From Vibrio comitans (GTDB lineage: Bacteria; Pseudomonadota; Gammaproteobacteria; Enterobacterales; Vibrionaceae), in the NCBI GenBank assembly GCA_024346835.1, contig AP024866.1, positions 1-64,000 of the forward strand: a DNA stretch of 64,000 bases, given 5' to 3'. The position numbers and the translations under genes were made by a program. Numbering within the stretch: the first letter of the stretch is position 1; every line of letters starts with the position of its first letter. The notes beneath the pieces were generated by a model. It was given only the letters and a program-made list of their open reading frames with translations. It did not search any database and was not told where the DNA came from. Positions 1 to 11,525 of this stretch are shown piece after piece.

Positions 1-1404
1 GTGTCATCTTCGCTTTGGACTCAATGTTTGCAGCAACTTCAGGAAGAACTTCCTGCAACCGAATTCAGCATGTGGGTGCGTCCGCTCCAAGCTGAGTTAA
101 GTGGTAACACACTGACCTTATTTGCCCCAAATCGATTCGTATTGGATTGGGTTCGCGATAAGTACATCAACAGCATCAATCGTCACCTGCAAGAATTCTG
201 CGATAACGATATCCCTAGCCTCAGATTTGAGGTGGGCAGTAAGCCTGTTTCTGCACCGCCACCAGCGGCTAAAAAGTCGGCCGCTGATGTTGCTGCTGAG
301 TTTTCTGCGCCTGCGCAATTAGCACGACGTAGACCTGTGCATAAAACCTGGGATAACGATAGTGATGTGTCTGACATTACCTACCGCTCTAACGTGAATG
401 TGAAGCACCGCTTCAATAATTTCGTTGAGGGTAAATCGAACCAGTTGGGTTTAGCTGCTGCACGACAAGTGTCTGACAACCCTGGCGCTGCCTATAACCC
501 ATTGTTCCTATATGGTGGAACGGGTTTGGGTAAGACTCACCTTTTGCATGCCGTAGGTAATGCCATTGTAGATAACAAGCCAAATGCCAAAGTGGTGTAC
601 ATGCACTCTGAGCGTTTTGTGCAAGATATGGTTAAAGCTCTGCAAAACAATGCGATAGAAGAATTTAAGCGTTATTACCGAAGCGTCGATGCCTTGCTAA
701 TCGATGACATTCAATTCTTTGCGAACAAAGAACGTTCCCAAGAAGAGTTTTTCCATACCTTTAATGCGCTATTAGAAGGCAACCAACAAATTATCCTTAC
801 CTCGGACCGTTATCCTAAAGAGATTACCGGGGTTGAAGATCGTCTAAAGTCTCGCTTCGGCTGGGGCTTGACGGTGGCAATTGAGCCACCAGAGCTTGAG
901 ACTCGTGTTGCTATCTTGATGAAGAAGGCTGAAGACCATCAGATTCATTTAGCTGATGAAGTGGCATTCTTTATTGCTAAGCGCCTGCGTTCAAATGTTC
1001 GTGAGCTTGAAGGGGCGTTGAACCGTGTTATCGCGAATGCGAATTTCACTGGTCGTCCTATCACTATCGATTTTGTTCGTGAAGCGCTGCGTGATTTATT
1101 GGCACTTCAAGAGAAGCTCGTCACCATAGACAACATTCAAAAGACCGTCGCGGAATACTACAAGATTAAGGTTGCTGACCTCTTGTCTAAGCGTCGTTCT
1201 CGTTCTGTTGCTCGTCCACGTCAATTGGCGATGGCACTAGCAAAAGAGCTTACCAACCACAGCTTGCCTGAAATTGGTGATGCGTTTGGTGGTCGTGACC
1301 ATACTACGGTACTGCACGCATGCCGTAAGATTGAACAGCTTCGCGAAGAGAGTCATGACATCAAAGAAGACTACTCTAACTTAATCCGTACACTTTCATC
1401 GTAA
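1..1404 (+). CDS. dnaA: Chromosomal replication initiator DnaA
   Basis: DnaA binds DnaA boxes at oriC, melts the origin and helps load DnaB. The 467-residue product has the family's four-part layout: an N-terminal DnaB/self-interaction domain (about 1-80), a variable Ala/Pro-rich linker (about 83-125), an AAA+ core with Walker A GGTGLGKT at 172-179 and Walker B LLIDD at 232-236, and a C-terminal DNA-binding domain with the signature [15 protein letters not shown] at 430-444. The window begins exactly at its GTG start, so its promoter and RBS are not visible. dnaN follows 15 bp downstream and recF after that, the classical dnaA-dnaN-recF-gyrB order. Full length and intact. Confidence 0.98.
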   Translation: MSSSLWTQCLQQLQEELPATEFSMWVRPLQAELSGNTLTLFAPNRFVLDWVRDKYINSINRHLQEFCDNDIPSLRFEVGSKPVSAPPPAAKKSAADVAAEFSAPAQLARRRPVHKTWDNDSDVSDITYRSNVNVKHRFNNFVEGKSNQLGLAAARQVSDNPGAAYNPLFLYGGTGLGKTHLLHAVGNAIVDNKPNAKVVYMHSERFVQDMVKALQNNAIEEFKRYYRSVDALLIDDIQFFANKERSQEEFFHTFNALLEGNQQIILTSDRYPKEITGVEDRLKSRFGWGLTVAIEPPELETRVAILMKKAEDHQIHLADEVAFFIAKRLRSNVRELEGALNRVIANANFTGRPITIDFVREALRDLLALQEKLVTIDNIQKTVAEYYKIKVADLLSKRRSRSVARPRQLAMALAKELTNHSLPEIGDAFGGRDHTTVLHACRKIEQLREESHDIKEDYSNLIRTLSS

Positions 1405-1419
1405 TAGGTAATTAATAGA

Positions 1420-2520
1420 ATGAAATTCACTATTAATCGTCAGCTTCTGATCAAGCCCCTGCAACAGGTTTCTGGTGCGCTAGCAGGTCGTCCTGCTTTA
1501 CCTATTTTGGGCAATGTCTTGCTCAAGGTTGAAAATGGCTTCTTATCTATGACGGCAACTGACCTTGAAGTAGAGTTGATCAGTCAGGTTCAGTTAGAGA
1601 ATGACTTTGAGCCAGGAAGCATTACCGTACCTTCTCGTAAGTTCTTCGATATCTGTCGTGGACTGCCAGATAATGCGGATATTACCCTTTCACTTGATGC
1701 GGAACGCGTAGTTGTTCGTTCTGGTCGAAGCCGTTTTTCTTTAGCGACGCTACCTGCGATCGATTTTCCAAATATTGAAGATTGGCAGTCTGATACAGAA
1801 CTGACCCTGACTCAGGGTAACCTAAGAGCGTTAATAGAGAAGACGCAATTCTCTATGGCGAACCAAGATGTTCGTTACTACCTCAATGGTATGTTGTTTG
1901 ACATCGATGGCGATACCTTGCGCTCTGTGGCAACCGATGGTCACCGCATGGCGGTTTCTGAAACAACACTCTCTGACAGCCATCCTCAACAGCAAGTGAT
2001 TATCCCACGCAAGGGTGTCCTTGAACTGATGAAGATTCTTGATCAGCCAGATGAGTCAGTTACCTTGTTGATTGGTTCTTCAAACATTCGAGCAAGTGTC
2101 GCAAACTTTGTGTTCACCTCTAAATTGGTCGATGGGCGTTTTCCTGACTATCGTCGTGTAATGCCACAAAATACCACTAAGACAGTGATTGCAGATTGTG
2201 AAGACTTACGCCAAGCATTTTCACGTGCCGCTATTCTTTCAAACGAAAAATTCCGTGGTGTGCGAGTGAATCTGTCGAGTGGCACTATGCAGATCACAGC
2301 TAACAACCCTGAGCAAGAAGAAGCACAAGAAGTGGTTGATGTTGATTATCAAGGCGATGACCTAGAGATTGGCTTCAACGTTAGCTATGTGTTGGATGTA
2401 TTAAACGCAGTGCGTTGTGAGAAGGTATCCCTTTCTATGTCTGATGCGAATGCGAGTGCCTTGATTGAGAATGCTGAAGACTCAAGCGCTCAATACGTGG
2501 TAATGCCGATCCGTCTATAA
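1420..2520 (+). CDS. dnaN: DNA polymerase III beta sliding clamp
   Basis: The beta clamp is a ring-shaped dimer that tethers polymerase III and other replication and repair proteins to DNA. The product is 366 residues, the standard length, and begins [10 protein letters not shown], close to the enterobacterial proteins. It ends VVMPIRL, the conserved C-terminus that forms part of the partner-binding pocket. It starts 15 bp after dnaA stops and ends 4 bp before recF begins, so the three genes are probably co-transcribed. No anomalies seen. Confidence 0.98.
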   Translation: MKFTINRQLLIKPLQQVSGALAGRPALPILGNVLLKVENGFLSMTATDLEVELISQVQLENDFEPGSITVPSRKFFDICRGLPDNADITLSLDAERVVVRSGRSRFSLATLPAIDFPNIEDWQSDTELTLTQGNLRALIEKTQFSMANQDVRYYLNGMLFDIDGDTLRSVATDGHRMAVSETTLSDSHPQQQVIIPRKGVLELMKILDQPDESVTLLIGSSNIRASVANFVFTSKLVDGRFPDYRRVMPQNTTKTVIADCEDLRQAFSRAAILSNEKFRGVRVNLSSGTMQITANNPEQEEAQEVVDVDYQGDDLEIGFNVSYVLDVLNAVRCEKVSLSMSDANASALIENAEDSSAQYVVMPIRL

Positions 2521-2524
2521 CGGT

Positions 2525-3607
2525 ATGCCTCTTACTCGTCTTGTTATTAAACAGTTTCGAAATATTGAAGCCTGCGATGTTAGCCCATCGCCAGGCTTTA
2601 ATTTTCTTATAGGGGCTAACGGCAGCGGTAAAACCAGCTTGCTAGAGGCCATCTACCTACTTGGGCACGGTCGCTCATTTAAAAGCTCGATTACCGGTCG
2701 CATTATTCAGCATGATTGCGGTGAATTGTTTGTCCATGGCAGATTGCAGAACCCACAGCAGTTTGAACTCCCTATTGGTATTAACAAGCGTCGTGATGGC
2801 AGTACAGAGGTTAAGATCTCTGGTGAGTCAGGGCAAAAGCTCGCTGAGCTTGCCAAGGTGTTGCCTTTACAGCTGATTCACCCAGAAGGCTTTGATTTAC
2901 TTACCGATGGACCGAAACACCGCCGCGCATTTATTGATTGGGGAGTGTTTCATTGCGAACCTCAGTTTTATGAAGTGTGGGGGCGAATAAAGCGCCTTAA
3001 CAAGCAGCGCAATGCCTTACTAAAAACAGCCAGTAGTTATCGAGAGTTGCGTTACTGGGATCAGGAACTAGCTAAACTGGCTGAAATGATTTCCACTTGG
3101 CGCGCCCAGTATGTGGCGCAGCTAAAAGAAGTGGCAGAACCACTGTGTAAGGATTTCCTCTCAGAGTTTGATGTTTCTATCTCTTTTTACCAAGGGTGGG
3201 AGAAAGGAGCAGATTATGCCGAATTATTGGAAAGAAATTTCGAGAGAGATCAGCACCTTGGCTATACTTTTAGTGGACCAAATAAGGCTGACTTAAAAAT
3301 TAGGGTCAAGGGTACGCCAGTTGAAGATATCCTGTCTCGTGGACAACTAAAATTATTGGTATGTGCACTGCGAGTTGCCCAAGGCCAACACCTAACAAAG
3401 TTAACCGAAAAACAGTGCATATACCTCATCGATGACTTTGCATCAGAGCTTGATAGTCAACGAAGAGCACGCTTAGCAGACTGCTTAAAGGAAACTGGAG
3501 CACAAGTATTTGTAAGCTCTATTACAAAAAGCCAAATTGATGAAATGAACAGCGAAAATAGCAAGATGTTTCATGTGGAACGTGGCAAAATAGAGCTAGT
3601 AGAATAG
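2525..3607 (+). CDS. recF: DNA replication and repair protein RecF
   Basis: RecF is an SMC/ABC-like ATPase that acts with RecO and RecR to load RecA at single-strand gaps. The 360-residue product has Walker [10 protein letters not shown] at 30-38, the ABC-type signature LSRGQLK in the C-terminal third, and the Walker B-like stretch [12 protein letters not shown]. The ATG lies 4 bp after the dnaN stop, consistent with translational coupling. Codons near its 3' end (3567-3582) resemble a degenerate parS site, but they encode the conserved FHVE peptide and are probably constrained by protein sequence. Confidence 0.97.
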   Translation: MPLTRLVIKQFRNIEACDVSPSPGFNFLIGANGSGKTSLLEAIYLLGHGRSFKSSITGRIIQHDCGELFVHGRLQNPQQFELPIGINKRRDGSTEVKISGESGQKLAELAKVLPLQLIHPEGFDLLTDGPKHRRAFIDWGVFHCEPQFYEVWGRIKRLNKQRNALLKTASSYRELRYWDQELAKLAEMISTWRAQYVAQLKEVAEPLCKDFLSEFDVSISFYQGWEKGADYAELLERNFERDQHLGYTFSGPNKADLKIRVKGTPVEDILSRGQLKLLVCALRVAQGQHLTKLTEKQCIYLIDDFASELDSQRRARLADCLKETGAQVFVSSITKSQIDEMNSENSKMFHVERGKIELVE

Positions 3608-3638
3608 GGGGTTTATTATGCGTCGACCCCTTTGTTGT
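3606..3638 (+). terminator. Possible weak terminator after recF
   Basis: A short GGGG...CCCC stem followed by a T-rich stretch (TTTGTTGT) begins at the recF stop. The stem is only about 5 bp with a 15-nt loop, so termination may be partial. The rest of the 273-bp recF-gyrB gap holds an AT-rich, promoter-like region and a small CCAAAG...CTTTGG hairpin near 3818-3836, with no convincing gene. Confidence 0.35.
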
Positions 3639-3877
3639 AGCTGAGCAAATTATACAAATTTGACGAAAAATCGAGATTTAAGCCAATGAGGGATGAAAGC
3701 CCCTCAAATAATAGGTTTAGGTCTTACAATGCTACTTTAACGGCTAGGTATTTTAGATTCCTAGCGTAGTAGAACATATTCAATATAGATGGCTATTATC
3801 GGTATTTACGAGCTCACCAAAGCGTCACTTTGGTTTGGCCGTAACATGGATGATACATAGACCCAAATAGAGAGTAA

Positions 3878-6298
<2,421 letters not shown>

Positions 6299-6328
6299 TC
6301 ACGATTAGCTCGCGGATAATTATTTAGA

Positions 6329-6357
6329 AAGCACTGCCATTTTGGTAGTGCTTTTTT
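6329..6357 (+). terminator. Rho-independent terminator of gyrB
   Basis: Inverted repeat AGCACTGCC / GGTAGTGCT (one mismatch, with a short loop) followed by TTTTTT, 30 bp after the gyrB stop. Confidence 0.9.
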
Positions 6358-6408
6358 CTTATCTAACATTATGAAAAATAGATAAATTTAAAATTTTTTC
6401 AAATTAAT

Positions 6409-6439
6409 CCCTTGAAACAGATTTTGCTCATCCTTATAT
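6409..6439 (+). promoter_or_regulatory. Candidate sigma32 heat-shock promoter of the hsp20 gene
   Basis: CCCTTGAAA (-35, core CTTGAA at 6411-6416), 15 bp, then CCTTATAT (6432-6439) resembles the RpoH consensus CTTGAA-N13/15-CCCATNT. The -35 match is strong and the -10 match partial. It would give a 5' leader of about 175 nt, the length expected for ROSE-type heat-shock leaders. Confidence 0.6.
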
Positions 6440-6570
6440 CTAGTTGTGAAGAGGATGCCTGATGGGTCTTCTGAACCGCTTAACTCGCTTCGCTCAAGAG
6501 AGGAAGGACAGAGAAAAGCACACAACTTAAATCTGTTGAACCCATGTCCGAGATGGAATGGAAACAACAC

Positions 6571-6618
6571 CCTTAACTCGCCACTCTGAGTTAAGGCTAT
6601 TGCTAATGAATAGGATAG
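6571..6618 (+). promoter_or_regulatory. ROSE-like RNA thermometer in the hsp20 leader
   Basis: Two consecutive hairpins abut the start codon. The first has a perfect 9-bp stem, CCTTAACTC / GAGTTAAGG (6571-6596). The second (6597-6618) pairs CTATTGCT with AGGATAG across a 7-nt loop, so the Shine-Dalgarno AGGA is buried opposite U-U-G-C-U. This U(U/C)GCU/AGGA pairing is the hallmark of ROSE thermometers, which melt at heat-shock temperature to free the ribosome site. The ATG at 6623 lies 4 nt past the hairpin. Confidence 0.75.
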
Positions 6619-6622
6619 TATT

Positions 6623-7075
6623 ATGAGAACTGTAGATTTCACTCCTTTGTACCGCAACGCTATTGGCTTTGATCGTCTGTTTAACATGATGGAAGCATCA
6701 TCAGCTAAGAACACTTCCGCGGGATACCCTCCATACAACATCGAACAGCAAGATGAAAACAACTACCGTATCACTATGGCAGTAGCTGGCTTTGCTGACG
6801 ATCAGTTGGATATTACTCAAAAAGAAAACGTGCTAATCGTGCGTGGTGAGCGTCAAGCTGAAGAAGGTAAAAAGTACATTTACCAAGGTATTGCTGAGCG
6901 TGATTTTGAGCGTAAATTCCAATTGGCTGACTACGTAAAAGTGGTTGGTGCGACAATGGAAAATGGTTTGCTTCATATCGATCTGCAAAGAGAGATTCCA
7001 GAAGCAATGAAGCCTCGTAAGATCGCTATCAATGGTAGCAAACTTATTGAGAGCAATGCTGACTCAGCAGAGTAA
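6623..7075 (+). CDS. ibpA: Small heat shock protein (Hsp20, IbpA type)
   Basis: Hsp20-family holdase that binds unfolding proteins and hands them to DnaK/ClpB. The 150-residue product opens [20 protein letters not shown], near-identical in style to enterobacterial IbpA ([20 protein letters not shown]). The alpha-crystallin domain spans about 36-125 and ends with the GLLHIDL motif. A C-terminal RKIAI (I-x-I-like) anchor for oligomerisation follows. It is monocistronic, with a candidate sigma32 promoter, a ROSE-like thermometer masking its RBS and a strong terminator 25 bp downstream. No IbpB partner gene lies beside it. Confidence 0.95.
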   Translation: [150 protein letters not shown]

Positions 7076-7100
7076 GTTAGCGACAGAACAAAGCAGTGAA

Positions 7101-7124
7101 AGAGCGCCTAAGGCGCTCTTTTTT
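7101..7124 (+). terminator. Terminator after ibpA
   Basis: AGAGCGCC TA AGGCGCTCT hairpin followed by TTTTTT, 26 bp past the ibpA stop. It abuts the 3' end of the convergent regulator gene and may serve both. Confidence 0.9.
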
Positions 7125-7129
7125 ATTGC

Positions 7130-9073
7130 TTAGGTGTCAGAAATGAATCGATAGCCGGTGCCTCTGACAGATTGAATGAGTTTTGAGTGGTTGCCCAGCT
7201 TTCTTCTTAATGAGCGTATTATCGTATCCACGACATTACTCGAACCATCGTGTTTAATTCCCCATACTTCTTTAAGTAAAAGTTTTCGTGAGACGACTTC
7301 TTCCTGGTGTGAGATTAATAAAGCTAGAGTCTCAAACTCCAAAGGTGTTAGGTTGATTTGAGAGTCATTAATGCGGATCTGTCTTGCATTAACGTCAAAC
7401 CATGCTGGAGATGCCTGGATGGATTCTTGACTACTGAGCTCATGCAGTAATCGTTTAGAGACCCAACCGTTGACGGATTCTTCTCCCATATCGAGCATTG
7501 CTGAGTAATAAGTTTTGTCACCAATTTCAACTTTCATATCAAGGACTTGAAATCCCAACTCTAGAGCCGCTGGAGCATAGGGCTGGAGGTCTTGGAGTGT
7601 GAGATATACTCGTTTTAGCTGTGGCCTCATTTCTAAATAGATTCGTTTTATATCAAGCCAACATGCAGCTTGCACACCACTTAATGACTCACCTTTGTCT
7701 AGAGATAACCATCGGCGGATAAAGATGTGTTCTGCACTGCAGTCTTGCGTCACAGTCTGATTTAAATGGGTAACCCAAGCCTTGGTGATAGGATCATCAT
7801 TGAGCTGGTGGGCAAGTATTTCTGTGGTTTTTAATAAGCAATAGAATCCGACAATCTGCCCTTGTGTATTTTTCACACAATGGAAAGCATTAATATGTTT
7901 ACACCACCAGTGTTCATAGAGAGATAAAGCCTGCATGGGCTCGTGCTTTGTCACAATATCCATCACCTTTGACTTATCCGCCTCGCATGCAGCTTCAATA
8001 CTGTATTCACGTCGGTCGTTGGGAGGAAAGAAAGCGTTACGAATAACGTTATTTTCTACCAGATAGATGATATCGGCAGTGTATCTCCACATTTGACCCA
8101 AACTTGCGACCTTAAGCTCTGAGCGGATCTGTTGGCTTGCCCTATGACGAAAGAGGCTAAACTGCTGTGGTGAGCGAGATTTTAGGTCTGAGCTCAACGT
8201 CTTTTTGAGCACCTCATGTAAGCTTAAACCATCTTCATTAACCTCTACGAAATCGATGAGGGTTAAATCCTCGTACAGCTTTCTGGCTTGGGTGTCAGTA
8301 CAAAGCAGCATAGCTTTAAGTAATGGCTCCGTCATGCGTCTGATGATCGAGCAAGCGAGTAAGGCTTGCTGTAGCTCTTTATCGCTAACGTCTTCAATAA
8401 AAAACCGGACTAAGGAATGAATGATATTGTTAGGAGGCTGTTCACTGAGTTGGCGCTGTGGGCGCTCTAATACTGCATTACTGGCTAATCGCAATGCAAG
8501 AGGGTGGCCATTAGCAAATTGGTTGATTCCCAATGCGACACCCGTCGAATGCCCCTGACTCTGTAAGAATTGCATTGATTCATTAAAGGATAAACACTCT
8601 AGTTTTAGGCTGAGGTAGTGAAGCTCGCCCGTAGGGTTGATTATCCATTGGCTTGCGGGAACGAGTCGACCACAAAAAATGATCTTAATTTTGTCTAAAA
8701 GCGCAGGCATACACTCTTGTCTAAGCCATGATTCAATCAAATTTATTGACTCAAATTGGTCAAGCAACAAAACCGGTAAACTTTGATTGGGCGCTAAATC
8801 TAGAGCGGCAGAGATAGCGCTTAGACTTTCATCATGGCTATTGGTTATCTGTTGAAGATATTGAAGAAACGCTCTTGGCGTTGGTTCTATCTGTTGGCAA
8901 TTGAGCTTAAAGCAGCGATCTGGATAGAGAGTCGCGAATTGGTTGAGTAAGGTACTTTTCCCCACACCAGCGATCCCGTATACACCAATAACATCAGGGC
9001 CGTTGCACTGCATACTTTGAGCTAAGAAACTGAGTTCTCTGGATCGGGTCTCATTGATGACTGCTATATCCAT
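7130..9073 (-). CDS. STAND-type NTPase / GNAT-like / OmpR-type winged-helix regulator
   Basis: Predicted signal-sensing transcription regulator of 647 residues with an unusual three-part build. Residues 1-300 are a STAND/NB-ARC-like NTPase: Walker A GIAGVGKST at 33-41, Walker B VLLLD at 101-105, and GHPLAL at 189-194 matching the NB-ARC GxPLAL motif. Residues about 357-530 look like a GNAT acetyltransferase-type domain (AACEADKSKVMDIV, GQIVGFYCLL, AALELGFQVLD). Residues about 560-647 are an OmpR/PhoB-type winged helix ending SVRGTGYRF. The gene diverges from the 9212-10105 pair, its likely target. No receiver or membrane segment is seen, so the signal is probably cytoplasmic. The GNAT assignment and the signal are inference. 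Confidence 0.8.
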   Translation of the reverse strand: MDIAVINETRSRELSFLAQSMQCNGPDVIGVYGIAGVGKSTLLNQFATLYPDRCFKLNCQQIEPTPRAFLQYLQQITNSHDESLSAISAALDLAPNQSLPVLLLDQFESINLIESWLRQECMPALLDKIKIIFCGRLVPASQWIINPTGELHYLSLKLECLSFNESMQFLQSQGHSTGVALGINQFANGHPLALRLASNAVLERPQRQLSEQPPNNIIHSLVRFFIEDVSDKELQQALLACSIIRRMTEPLLKAMLLCTDTQARKLYEDLTLIDFVEVNEDGLSLHEVLKKTLSSDLKSRSPQQFSLFRHRASQQIRSELKVASLGQMWRYTADIIYLVENNVIRNAFFPPNDRREYSIEAACEADKSKVMDIVTKHEPMQALSLYEHWWCKHINAFHCVKNTQGQIVGFYCLLKTTEILAHQLNDDPITKAWVTHLNQTVTQDCSAEHIFIRRWLSLDKGESLSGVQAACWLDIKRIYLEMRPQLKRVYLTLQDLQPYAPAALELGFQVLDMKVEIGDKTYYSAMLDMGEESVNGWVSKRLLHELSSQESIQASPAWFDVNARQIRINDSQINLTPLEFETLALLISHQEEVVSRKLLLKEVWGIKHDGSSNVVDTIIRSLRRKLGNHSKLIQSVRGTGYRFISDT

Positions 9074-9119
9074 AGTCCTTGCCTAGGTGAGGGTGATAAG
9101 TGTACCTATTCACGTTACT

Positions 9120-9152
9120 TCATGTAAATCTCATTAAATCCTCATAATTATA
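9120..9152 (+). promoter_or_regulatory. Three 11-bp tandem repeats, candidate operator
   Basis: TCATGTAAATC (9120-9130), TCATTAAATCC (9131-9141) and TCATAATTATA (9142-9152) are head-to-tail 11-bp units in the divergent intergenic region. OmpR-type winged helices bind direct repeats at 10-11 bp spacing, so this fits an operator for the neighbouring regulator. It lies just upstream of a weak -35-like TTGCTA at 9154. Binding is inferred. Confidence 0.5.
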
Positions 9153-9211
9153 GTTGCTATCAAACTTTATCTTTATAGATGTCTTTGAGCGGTGAAATGT
9201 GAGGAGTTCCT

Positions 9212-9733
9212 ATGAGTAAATTACTGGTTAGCCTACTGCTAGGGGGCTATTTGATTAGCTTTAATGTCAGCGCTACGGATAAAAAGATACAGCAAGCTGA
9301 GAGTGCTGCGCATAGCGATTTAAGCTCAAAAGCAACTATCCTTGATACAGACGGTAAAGTCCTGAGAGAGGGAAGCCCACACTGGCATTGTGTTCCTGGT
9401 GTACCGGTTATACCTGGTGACATGCATCCAATGTGTAATGATGCGGTATGGTCAGAGTTGCTTAAGGCTGCAGCTCTAGGACAGCCGTTTGAAACCGATC
9501 GTATTGGTATTTCATACATGATGCAGGGCGATGCTTATGTGAGTAATTCCAACCCAGCTGCAACCGATCCTGATAATGGTGACGTATGGGTAAAAGAGGG
9601 GCCTCACTTGATGATTGTTGTGCCCAAAGAGCTTCTCAAGGGCATCAGTGATGACCCTTTTAATGGCGGTCCCTATGTTATGTGGAAGGATACCCCTTAC
9701 GCTCACATTATGGTGCCAATCAAGAACAAATAA
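9212..9733 (+). CDS. Secreted/periplasmic protein of unknown function
   Basis: 173 residues; function not recognised. The N-terminus (MSKLLVSLLLGGYLISFNVSA-T) is a classical Sec signal peptide with cleavage near residue 22, so the mature protein should be periplasmic. The mature part has a conserved-looking block rich in Trp, His, Cys and Met (SPHWHCVPG, PGDMHPMCND), with two cysteines that could form a disulfide or bind metal, and a second block GISYMMQGDAYVSN followed by GPHLMIVVP. GAGGAG RBS precedes the ATG. It is 15 bp upstream of a truncated globin gene and divergent from the STAND-type regulator, suggesting a regulated two-gene unit. Confidence 0.8.
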   Translation: MSKLLVSLLLGGYLISFNVSATDKKIQQAESAAHSDLSSKATILDTDGKVLREGSPHWHCVPGVPVIPGDMHPMCNDAVWSELLKAAALGQPFETDRIGISYMMQGDAYVSNSNPAATDPDNGDVWVKEGPHLMIVVPKELLKGISDDPFNGGPYVMWKDTPYAHIMVPIKNK

Positions 9734-9748
9734 TTAAGGAACAGAGTT

Positions 9749-10105
9749 ATGTCGACATTATATGAGAGACTGGGCGGTTCAGACTCTATTACTCAAATAT
9801 CGAGTGATATTGTAGACCTTCATCTTGCCAATAAAGCGATCAGCACTCGGTTTGCCAATTCTGAATTATCGCGCCTAAAGCAATCGGTAGCAGAGTTCTT
9901 TATAACGGGCACAGGAGGCCCAAATCTGTATAAGGGAAAAGATATGCTTGCCGTGCATAAAGGAATGAATATCTCTGCTGTTGAGTTTGTTGCGGTTTTG
10001 GATGATGCGCTAGCTGCGATGAATAAGAATGGTGTCGGGCAGAGAGAGCAAGAAGAAGTGCTATTTGTTCTCTATAGTATGCGTTCAGATGTCATATTGG
10101 TTTAA
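9749..10105 (+). CDS. Group 1 truncated hemoglobin-like protein
   Basis: 118-residue globin of the truncated (2/2) group I type, which binds heme and handles O2 or NO or senses redox. It opens LYERLGG, the family's N-terminal motif, and contains GPNLYKGKDM followed by AVHKGMNIS, in which His is the expected proximal (F8) heme ligand. Length matches trHbN proteins. No signal peptide, so it is cytoplasmic. The gene follows the secreted protein gene by 15 bp with RBS AAGGAA, so the two are probably co-transcribed. Physiological role is unknown; an NO or O2 function is inference from the family. Confidence 0.85.
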   Translation: MSTLYERLGGSDSITQISSDIVDLHLANKAISTRFANSELSRLKQSVAEFFITGTGGPNLYKGKDMLAVHKGMNISAVEFVAVLDDALAAMNKNGVGQREQEEVLFVLYSMRSDVILV

Positions 10106-10111
10106 TTATAA

Positions 10112-10147
10112 TAAACGACGATGACCCTCTTTGGTGATCGTCGTTTA
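10112..10147. terminator. Bidirectional terminator between globin gene and avtA
   Basis: Perfect 11-bp inverted repeat TAAACGACGAT / ATCGTCGTTTA, extended by ACC/GGT, lies between the convergent genes. T-runs are short on both strands. Confidence 0.65.
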
Positions 10148-10168
10148 TCTATTATCGATAACTCATTA

Positions 10169-11428
10169 TCAGTTGCGATAAGCCTTTTCGACTTCTTCAG
10201 CGATGATTTGGATTCCCTTTTGCATATCCTCATCATTTTGTACGTAGTTCATTCTCAAGCATTGGTGAGAGTGATCCCACAGGTCTTCTTGACCAAAGAA
10301 GAAGTACTCACCTGGAACAATTAAAACCCCTCTAGCTTTCAGGCGCTTGTACAGTTCCATTGTGGTAATCGGTAATTCATCAAACCATAGCCAAAGGAAC
10401 ATTGCTCCTTCGGGTTTATGGATCCTAAATCTAGGATCGGTAATGGCAGATTGCAGCAGGGATACCGCTCGTATTGATTTTTGTTGATAGAAAGGCTTGA
10501 TGACGTCGTCGCTCAATCGCAATAGATCATTTGACTCAATCATATGTTGAGCCACAGCTGGACCAATACTGCCAGGGGCTAATCCAATGATGCCATTGAT
10601 ATTGGTTAAGGCTTGTGTAGTTTCCTCATTCGCGATTACGATACCGCATCGTAGACCCGGTAAACCTAGCTTGGAGAGACTCATACATAATATGGTGTTG
10701 TCGTTCCAAAATGGTGTCGCCTCTTCAAATACGATATTAGGGAATGGGGTGCCATAGGCATTGTCTAATATCAGAGGAATATTATGCTTACGTGCCAATT
10801 CATCGAGCTTGTAAACCTCTTCATCGGTCAGTAGGTTTCCAGTTGGGTTAGTTGGTCTAGATGCGCAAATGGCCGCGACAGATTCATCAATTTTCAGCTG
10901 TGAGAAATCTACGTGATACTTAAATTGTCTATCGTCTAGCAACTCAATCTCAGGCTTATAAGAGATAAAGATGTCGTCTTCAATACCAGAGTCACAATAT
11001 CCAATATACTCGGGTGCTAGTGGCAGTAGTATTTTCTTATGGCTGCCATCTGGCTGCTTACCTGCGAGCAGGTTAAAGAGATAAAAGAATGCACTTTGAC
11101 TGCCGTTGGTCAGAGAGATATTTTTTTCACTAATCTCCCAGCCATAGGTCTCTCTGAGTAGCTTTGCCAAACCTTTTACAAAGGTGTCTTTGCCTTGTGG
11201 ACCGTCATAGTTGGCCATGGCAGAAACCAGTTCTCCATTTGCGAGCATTTGAGCCGTTACTTCTGAGAAATAGTCCAATACTTCAGGAATAGCCGCAGGG
11301 TTACCACCACCAAGCATCAAGGCGCCAGGCGTACGCAGGCCATCATTGAGATCACCCATTAATTGAGTGATGCCTGAGTTACGGTTAAATTTCTCACCGA
11401 ATTTTGAATAGGTTTTCGAAGAAGACAT
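10169..11428 (-). CDS. avtA: Valine--pyruvate aminotransferase
   Basis: PLP-dependent fold type I aminotransferase that interconverts valine + pyruvate with 2-oxoisovalerate + alanine. The 419-residue product matches E. coli AvtA in length and in the opening (SKFGEKFNRNSGITQLMGDL). The PLP-lysine is in CMSLSKLGLPGLRCG; upstream ASRPTNPTGN and LILDNAYG are the Asn and Asp/Tyr cofactor contacts, and LRMNYVQ holds the substrate-carboxylate Arg. It stands alone, convergent with the globin unit. No regulator site recognised. Confidence 0.93.
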   Translation of the reverse strand: MSSSKTYSKFGEKFNRNSGITQLMGDLNDGLRTPGALMLGGGNPAAIPEVLDYFSEVTAQMLANGELVSAMANYDGPQGKDTFVKGLAKLLRETYGWEISEKNISLTNGSQSAFFYLFNLLAGKQPDGSHKKILLPLAPEYIGYCDSGIEDDIFISYKPEIELLDDRQFKYHVDFSQLKIDESVAAICASRPTNPTGNLLTDEEVYKLDELARKHNIPLILDNAYGTPFPNIVFEEATPFWNDNTILCMSLSKLGLPGLRCGIVIANEETTQALTNINGIIGLAPGSIGPAVAQHMIESNDLLRLSDDVIKPFYQQKSIRAVSLLQSAITDPRFRIHKPEGAMFLWLWFDELPITTMELYKRLKARGVLIVPGEYFFFGQEDLWDHSHQCLRMNYVQNDEDMQKGIQIIAEEVEKAYRN

Positions 11429-11525
11429 GCTAGGCCCTGACTATTTCTAAAAAGTATAGGAAGAGACAAACCTTAGCCTAGAGATAGGGGGTTACTCAAT
11501 AGCTGGAATAACTATTTGCAAAGAA

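Noticed and set aside
1..200. oriC within the window
   Set aside because: The window starts inside dnaA and no cluster of DnaA boxes with an AT-rich unwinding region is visible; in Vibrio chromosome 1 the origin lies upstream of this point, nearer mnmG/mioC.
3567..3582. A further parS-like site at the end of recF (TGTTTCATGTGGAACG)
   Set aside because: It has three mismatches to the consensus and encodes the conserved RecF FHVE peptide, so protein constraint explains it.
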